A stretch of DNA of 25,503 nt from a virus, in the IMG/VR virus record IMGVR_UViG_3300005613_000377, positions 1-25,503 of that record. The stretch is one strand, 5' to 3'. This document shows positions 22,000 to 25,503 of the stretch, piece after piece. Within the stretch, counting starts at the first letter, position 1; the number at the start of each line of letters is the position of its first letter. The notes under the pieces are model-generated. The model was given only the letters and a program-made list of their open reading frames with translations, searched no databases and was not told the DNA's origin. The position numbers and the translations under genes were made by a program.

Positions 22000-22449
22000 A
22001 TGAGAATCGGACTAGGCATAGGGTTGAACAGGTTTAGGAAAGCAGTTGGTCCTGTTATCGCTGAAGGCGACCCCTTTGAAAGCATTACCCCTGTTGGGCA
22101 GTACGATTCAGTTGAATCTGCCGAAACAGACGGTGCAAGCTCAGGGGATTACTTCACAACAACATCAGACAACGTGTACGGCCTGCCTGAATCTGTTTTG
22201 ATGCGCGTGCCTACATTTACGTCTTATAGCTCTGCTACAGCAGGGTATAATGCTGTGGGCGGGAATGTGGTGTTTGAATTATCACAAAGCAATGCGCATG
22301 GCTACCCATTTGGAACAAGCATAATTACATACCCTGCTGCTGCTTATAACAATGATATAGAAGCAGGTATAGGCGGCGTTCAGGTGAACGATTTGTACGC
22401 TTTGAATGATTTTAATTTTGGAAACCTCATAAAACAACGCACAGCATGA
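22000..22449 (+). CDS. Small tail protein, unknown function (149 aa)
   Basis: ATG 22000 follows the fibre stop by one base. The 149-residue product begins with a basic, glycine-rich end (MRIGLGIGLNRFRKAVG), then Thr/Ser/Tyr-rich beta sequence (DGASSGDYFTTTSDNVYGLP, VGGNVVFELSQSNAHGYPFG) and ends in LKQRTA-like basic residues (GNLIKQRTA). It has no signal peptide, unlike both neighbours. It overlaps the tailspike gene by 4 bases. It may be a small fibre tip, a connector between fibre and spike, or a chaperone. I do not recognise it. Confidence 0.6.
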   Translation: MRIGLGIGLNRFRKAVGPVIAEGDPFESITPVGQYDSVESAETDGASSGDYFTTTSDNVYGLPESVLMRVPTFTSYSSATAGYNAVGGNVVFELSQSNAHGYPFGTSIITYPAAAYNNDIEAGIGGVQVNDLYALNDFNFGNLIKQRTA

Positions 22450-25034
22450 AGCGTGTAATAATTATACTTTTCGCATTGCTGCCGATTTTCGCAGCAGCAC
22501 AGAATGAAGGCTCAAACGATGGGCTAATCAATAAAGGCAGCGGTATCCTTTACTTTGAGGGGCGGCCTAACTTTGACCCGACACCTTTCACTGATGCTTC
22601 AGAGTTTGCCATAGACCTGAACACTAAAAAAGTGTATGTATATTCAGGCTCAGGCTCCGTATGGAACCGATACAACGCTATTGATACGCTTTCAACGCTT
22701 GCAGATACTGCTAATATTGATAATCGAATTGGGCAGCTTGTGTATGTCAATTCCGTAGATCAGTTTTGGACGGTTAACTCGGCGGGAAGTTGGGAGGTTT
22801 TGACTGGCGGCGGCGGCGCAGGCATTGACACACTTTGGGATTACACAGCCCTTAGAGCGTACACAGGCAGCGCAAATGCAGTCTATGTGAATAAGCCTGG
22901 TCTGGCAGGGCTATTCCGAAGGGTAAGCAGTGGCACTGATAATGGAGGCACTATTATCGTAGCAAGCAATAGTGTGGTTTGGGAGCGCGATTATCAGAAA
23001 GGGCATATTTATGTAGATTGGTTTGGAGCAGTTGGCGATGGGGTGGCTGATGATGCTCCTGCGATTAACGCTGCGATTGATAACTTACACGTAACAGATC
23101 ATTATAATTTTTACTTCACGCCTGGGAAAACTTACCTTCTTGAAAACTCTATTAATGACTTAAACGATAACTTACCAGCAACTTTCTGGGGATATGGCTC
23201 AACTGTTAAAAGGGCTGATGAAGTAGTGACAACAACTACTACAGCAACAGCTTCTGGCGCTACAACAATAGAGGTAACAGATGCTTCTGCTTTTTCTGTA
23301 GGTGATCAGATTATCCTGATTGATGTAACTGACACCTATGGAGGTACTGCGGAAAATGAAACGAGCGCAATCAATCTGTCTACTGTTATAAGTGATATTT
23401 CAGGGTCTACAATAACAGTTGATCAAGCTATCGCCCTTCCTCCTTCTGGCAACTTATCAACTGAATATCCGATTGGCAGTAAGGTTTTAAAAATCTATGA
23501 TCTTTTTAGCGTTTCTCAAAATGCTGAAACAAACTTTTTTGGGTTATCTTTTGATGGAAATGCAGCAGAAAATACTTCTTATCGAGGGTGGATTGGAAAC
23601 GCTACGATATCGAAGTTAGGGGATAACAGCACAGTTCAGGATTGTTATTTTACGCAATCGCCTTGCGAGACGATTTTTACAGACAGCGGGGTAAAAATTC
23701 TTAACAATACAGCAGACAGTATTTATGGTAGCTTGGTACATGTTTCTGCTACGAATCTAGGTAAAACGATTATCTCAGGGAATATTACCAACTACACAAA
23801 TTTAGCTACACAAGAAGTCAGCCAACACGCTGAGGCTGTATATACTTGCTCGGCTAATACGGACACTGTTATCATCACAAATAATATTGCCCAAAATGGT
23901 ATGGAGTATCTATATGGCTCCCATAATTCCTCAGACGACCACACAGTGAGCGTTATAGGAAATCTTGCAACGAATATGGGAGGCGCTGTATGGTGTAGGA
24001 GTGCCTCTAATTCAATAGGAAGTAATGTACTTATATCTAACAATCAGTTTATCAATTGCGATGAATTAACAATTTCTAGGGGTGGACAGGGGAGCCTAGC
24101 AGATGAGGCAGGACATTATGGTTTTTTAGTGCAGGATAATACGTTCCGAAACACTCGAATAGCTGCAAATGCTACTCACAGGCTGAAAATATCAAACAAC
24201 GAAATGGTGTTTGACTCTTCCTACACGCACACAAAAACCGGATATGAGTCTAGTGCAATTTACGTAGCGGAGTCGGGTTTTTTCGACATTACAGGTAACA
24301 CAATAGAGCAATACGACAGTTTGCTCCACAATGCTATTGTTTACAACTTAATAACAACTTTTCCATCCAGCAGCTTGGATAGGTATTTAACGTTCACAAG
24401 ATTCAACATTAGTGATAACACCTTTTTAAATTTTCAAAATGGAGTTAATAATAATTCATTAGATGGTAGTGCAAGGTCGCACTCTTTTGGAAACTCTAAG
24501 GTTAGTAACAACATAATTGTTAATTACACAAGCAAGACTAACAATGAGCCAAATACGATCGGTATATATGCGGTTCCAGGAGTGCATGTTTTCGATAATA
24601 TTCTGTGGGGGCAACCAAGTGCAAACACTAACCCTAATAATACTAGTTCGATTGGCATTTTAATGCGAGGCGTAGACTCTTTGTTACAAGACTCAATTAT
24701 GGGGCCTATTGTTTACGACAACACAATCTATGGGTTTACCGAAAGCATTGAAATATCCCAGCGTAGGCCAACAGGTTTGCTATATGGATATAATTGTGTC
24801 GCTAAGGATAATTACTACTCCGGCTTTCTTGACGACAATAACGAAGACCCATCTAACCCAAATACTGTGACTGGAAATATACAAATCGTAGACTTGCCAA
24901 AGAACTCGCTCCCGCATGTTTTTGGAGGCTCTGCATGGTTTGGATTAATCAACAATAAAAAATACAGAGATGAAATACTTTATGCTGCTTTGCTTAGGGC
25001 TTATGTTTTCGATCAACGCAACAGGGCGAGATGA
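22446..25034 (+). CDS. Beta-helix tailspike, probable polysaccharide depolymerase (862 aa)
   Basis: Residues 1-18 (MKRVIIILFALLPIFAAA, cut before Gln) are a Q-rule signal peptide. About 35-130 is an adaptor domain with the KVYVYSGSGSVWNRY and VNSVDQFWTVNSAGSWEVL strands. At 190-203, VDWFGAVGDGVADD is the Pectate_lyase_3 (PF12708) signature that begins right-handed beta-helix spikes. Residues about 416-815 carry at least a dozen coil turns of the N-N/N-T type (ILNNTAD, ISGNITN, ITNNIAQ, ISNNQFI, ISNNEMV, ITGNTIE, ISDNTFL, VYDNTIY). Such spikes bind and cleave capsule or O-antigen glycan. From about 22950 on the gene is clearly richer in A+T than the rest of the window, suggesting a recently exchanged receptor-binding domain. 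Catalytic acids cannot be named with certainty. Confidence 0.85.
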   Translation: MKRVIIILFALLPIFAAAQNEGSNDGLINKGSGILYFEGRPNFDPTPFTDASEFAIDLNTKKVYVYSGSGSVWNRYNAIDTLSTLADTANIDNRIGQLVYVNSVDQFWTVNSAGSWEVLTGGGGAGIDTLWDYTALRAYTGSANAVYVNKPGLAGLFRRVSSGTDNGGTIIVASNSVVWERDYQKGHIYVDWFGAVGDGVADDAPAINAAIDNLHVTDHYNFYFTPGKTYLLENSINDLNDNLPATFWGYGSTVKRADEVVTTTTTATASGATTIEVTDASAFSVGDQIILIDVTDTYGGTAENETSAINLSTVISDISGSTITVDQAIALPPSGNLSTEYPIGSKVLKIYDLFSVSQNAETNFFGLSFDGNAAENTSYRGWIGNATISKLGDNSTVQDCYFTQSPCETIFTDSGVKILNNTADSIYGSLVHVSATNLGKTIISGNITNYTNLATQEVSQHAEAVYTCSANTDTVIITNNIAQNGMEYLYGSHNSSDDHTVSVIGNLATNMGGAVWCRSASNSIGSNVLISNNQFINCDELTISRGGQGSLADEAGHYGFLVQDNTFRNTRIAANATHRLKISNNEMVFDSSYTHTKTGYESSAIYVAESGFFDITGNTIEQYDSLLHNAIVYNLITTFPSSSLDRYLTFTRFNISDNTFLNFQNGVNNNSLDGSARSHSFGNSKVSNNIIVNYTSKTNNEPNTIGIYAVPGVHVFDNILWGQPSANTNPNNTSSIGILMRGVDSLLQDSIMGPIVYDNTIYGFTESIEISQRRPTGLLYGYNCVAKDNYYSGFLDDNNEDPSNPNTVTGNIQIVDLPKNSLPHVFGGSAWFGLINNKKYRDEILYAALLRAYVFDQRNRAR

Positions 25035-25281
25035 TGGCCCAAGCGCTGCTAAAACAAGTAGCCATATTGAACTGACTAGGTCAGGAAATCAATATTTTCT
25101 TGCGTCAGGCACTAACGGTCAGTTACTCAGCACCAATAGCACTACGCTTAACTGGGCATCTGGCATTAATTTCACAAGCAATATTTTTGAGATAGAGTCA
25201 GGCTCAACGTTGCGGGTAACCGGGAAAGGCAGCACCTTGGTAAGTAGTTCCGCAACTTTTAACTGGATCGCAATCGAATAA
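24970..25281 (+). CDS. Small secreted-looking protein overlapping the tailspike end (103 aa)
   Basis: ATG 24970 (preceded by AGAG) lies 65 bases inside the tailspike gene in another frame. The N-terminus MKYFMLLCLGLMFSINATG is a plausible signal peptide, although it has no Gln at the cut site. The mature part is Ser/Thr/Gly/Asn-rich and beta-like, with a repeated pattern: ASGTNGQLLSTNSTTLNWAS and GKGSTLVSSSATFNWIAIE. These two halves look like a duplicated strand module ending in 'S.(T/A)..NW'. It may be a spike cap, a fibre tip or an exported factor. The start is uncertain; a shorter start inside the frame is possible. Confidence 0.5.
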   Translation: MKYFMLLCLGLMFSINATGRDDGPSAAKTSSHIELTRSGNQYFLASGTNGQLLSTNSTTLNWASGINFTSNIFEIESGSTLRVTGKGSTLVSSSATFNWIAIE

Positions 25282-25283
25282 CC

Positions 25284-25445
25284 ATGAGCAAAGCAATCAT
25301 CAAACAAATCATAACCGCCCTACTCGCGGTTTTCTTCGGCTACCAAGCCGGAAACCCCAACAGTATGGCCCGCGCCTTCCTCCTCCCCGAACCCCACGAG
25401 GAAGTACCAACCGCGTACGGCATTGACAAACCGGAATCACCATGA
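25284..25445 (+). CDS. Small membrane protein, lysis candidate (53 aa)
   Basis: ATG 25284 follows the previous stop by two bases and the frame ends at TGA 25443-25445, overlapping the next start. The product starts MSKAIIKQIITALLAVFFGY, a single hydrophobic segment after a basic end, then a Pro/Glu-rich hydrophilic tail (LLPEPHEEVPTAYGIDKPES). One transmembrane helix with a short periplasmic or cytoplasmic tail fits a small holin, antiholin or spanin part. The place after the tail genes is where lysis genes often lie. Codon use is markedly C-rich (many GCC, CTC, CCC) compared with upstream genes. Function is inferred only from shape and position. Confidence 0.5.
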   Translation: MSKAIIKQIITALLAVFFGYQAGNPNSMARAFLLPEPHEEVPTAYGIDKPESP

Positions 25446-25503
25446 GGTTAATCATAGGCATAGCACTAGGCTTACTAATAGCCTTAATCGCATACAGGGC
25501 GTG
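25442..25503 (+). CDS. Start of another small membrane protein (partial)
   Basis: ATG 25442 overlaps the previous TGA (ATGA) and the frame runs off the window after 20 codons. The visible part MRLIIGIALGLLIALIAYRA is a complete hydrophobic helix followed by Arg, typical of an N-terminal membrane anchor of a spanin (Rz-like) or holin. It is probably co-translated with the preceding gene as a two-part lysis unit; only the downstream sequence could show this. Confidence 0.5.
   Translation, partial: MRLIIGIALGLLIALIAYRA

Noticed and set aside
21400-22449. Possible diversity-generating retroelement variable region at the fibre end
   Set aside because: No reverse transcriptase gene and no near-identical template copy with A-position changes is visible in the window, and the 149-residue gene does not look like a C-type lectin fold.
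1-25503. CRISPR array, tRNA genes, insertion sequences, integrase or attachment sites
   Set aside because: No regularly spaced repeats, tRNA-like cloverleafs, transposase motifs or recombinase genes were seen on either strand; gaps between genes are all under 170 bases.

Overview
The window is a stretch of the structural (late) region of a tailed double-stranded DNA phage or prophage with siphovirus architecture. Every gene reads on the + strand. They are packed tightly, mostly with ATGA or TAATG start/stop overlaps, in the order packaging, head, connector, tail, host recognition. The host is most likely a member of the Bacteroidota. Three signs point there: a canonical Bacteroidota promoter (TTTG-N20-TACTTTTG) upstream of the head genes, very few Shine-Dalgarno-like leaders, and two tail proteins whose predicted signal peptides would be cut directly before Gln (the Bacteroidetes 'Q-rule'). 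No integrase, repressor, tRNA, IS element or CRISPR array is visible, so a lytic phage cannot be told from an integrated one.

Layout. Bases 1-166 hold the 3' end of an unidentified gene, followed by a terminator. Bases 285-1236 hold three small translationally coupled genes; the third is a VRR-NUC-type nuclease. Bases 1269-2868 encode the small and large terminase subunits, followed by a strong terminator. Bases 2939-8144 are the head module: promoter, an abundant-looking structural protein (tail tube candidate), a small basic protein, portal, an unknown protein, coiled-coil scaffold and major capsid protein, then a terminator. Bases 8239-8691 encode a putative lipoprotein, then another terminator. 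Bases 8761-11654 hold connector and tail-completion genes and a gpG/gpGT-type tail assembly chaperone pair joined by a probable -1 ribosomal frameshift at A AAA AAC. Bases 11725-18615 hold the tape measure and distal tail proteins. Bases 18606-25281 hold a 1130-residue fibre, a small tail protein, an 862-residue beta-helix tailspike and a small secreted-looking protein. Two short membrane-protein genes close the window; the second is cut by its end.

How it works together. Terminase (possibly helped by the VRR-NUC nuclease) packages DNA through the portal into a shell of the HK97-type capsid protein built on the scaffold. The connector proteins close the head. The chaperone pair and tape measure set tail length. 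The hub proteins, fibre and beta-helix spike form the tip that recognises, and probably degrades, surface polysaccharide.

The most unusual features are: a stem-loop with an identical 10-nt loop and a compensatory base-pair change, placed 18-19 nt before the starts of two genes, one of them the major capsid gene; a repeated non-canonical promoter-like motif; Sec signal peptides on the fibre and spike; a lipoprotein gene directly after the capsid gene; and a zinc-ribbon-like Cys4 set inside the portal. I see no defence island or other self-contained novel system.
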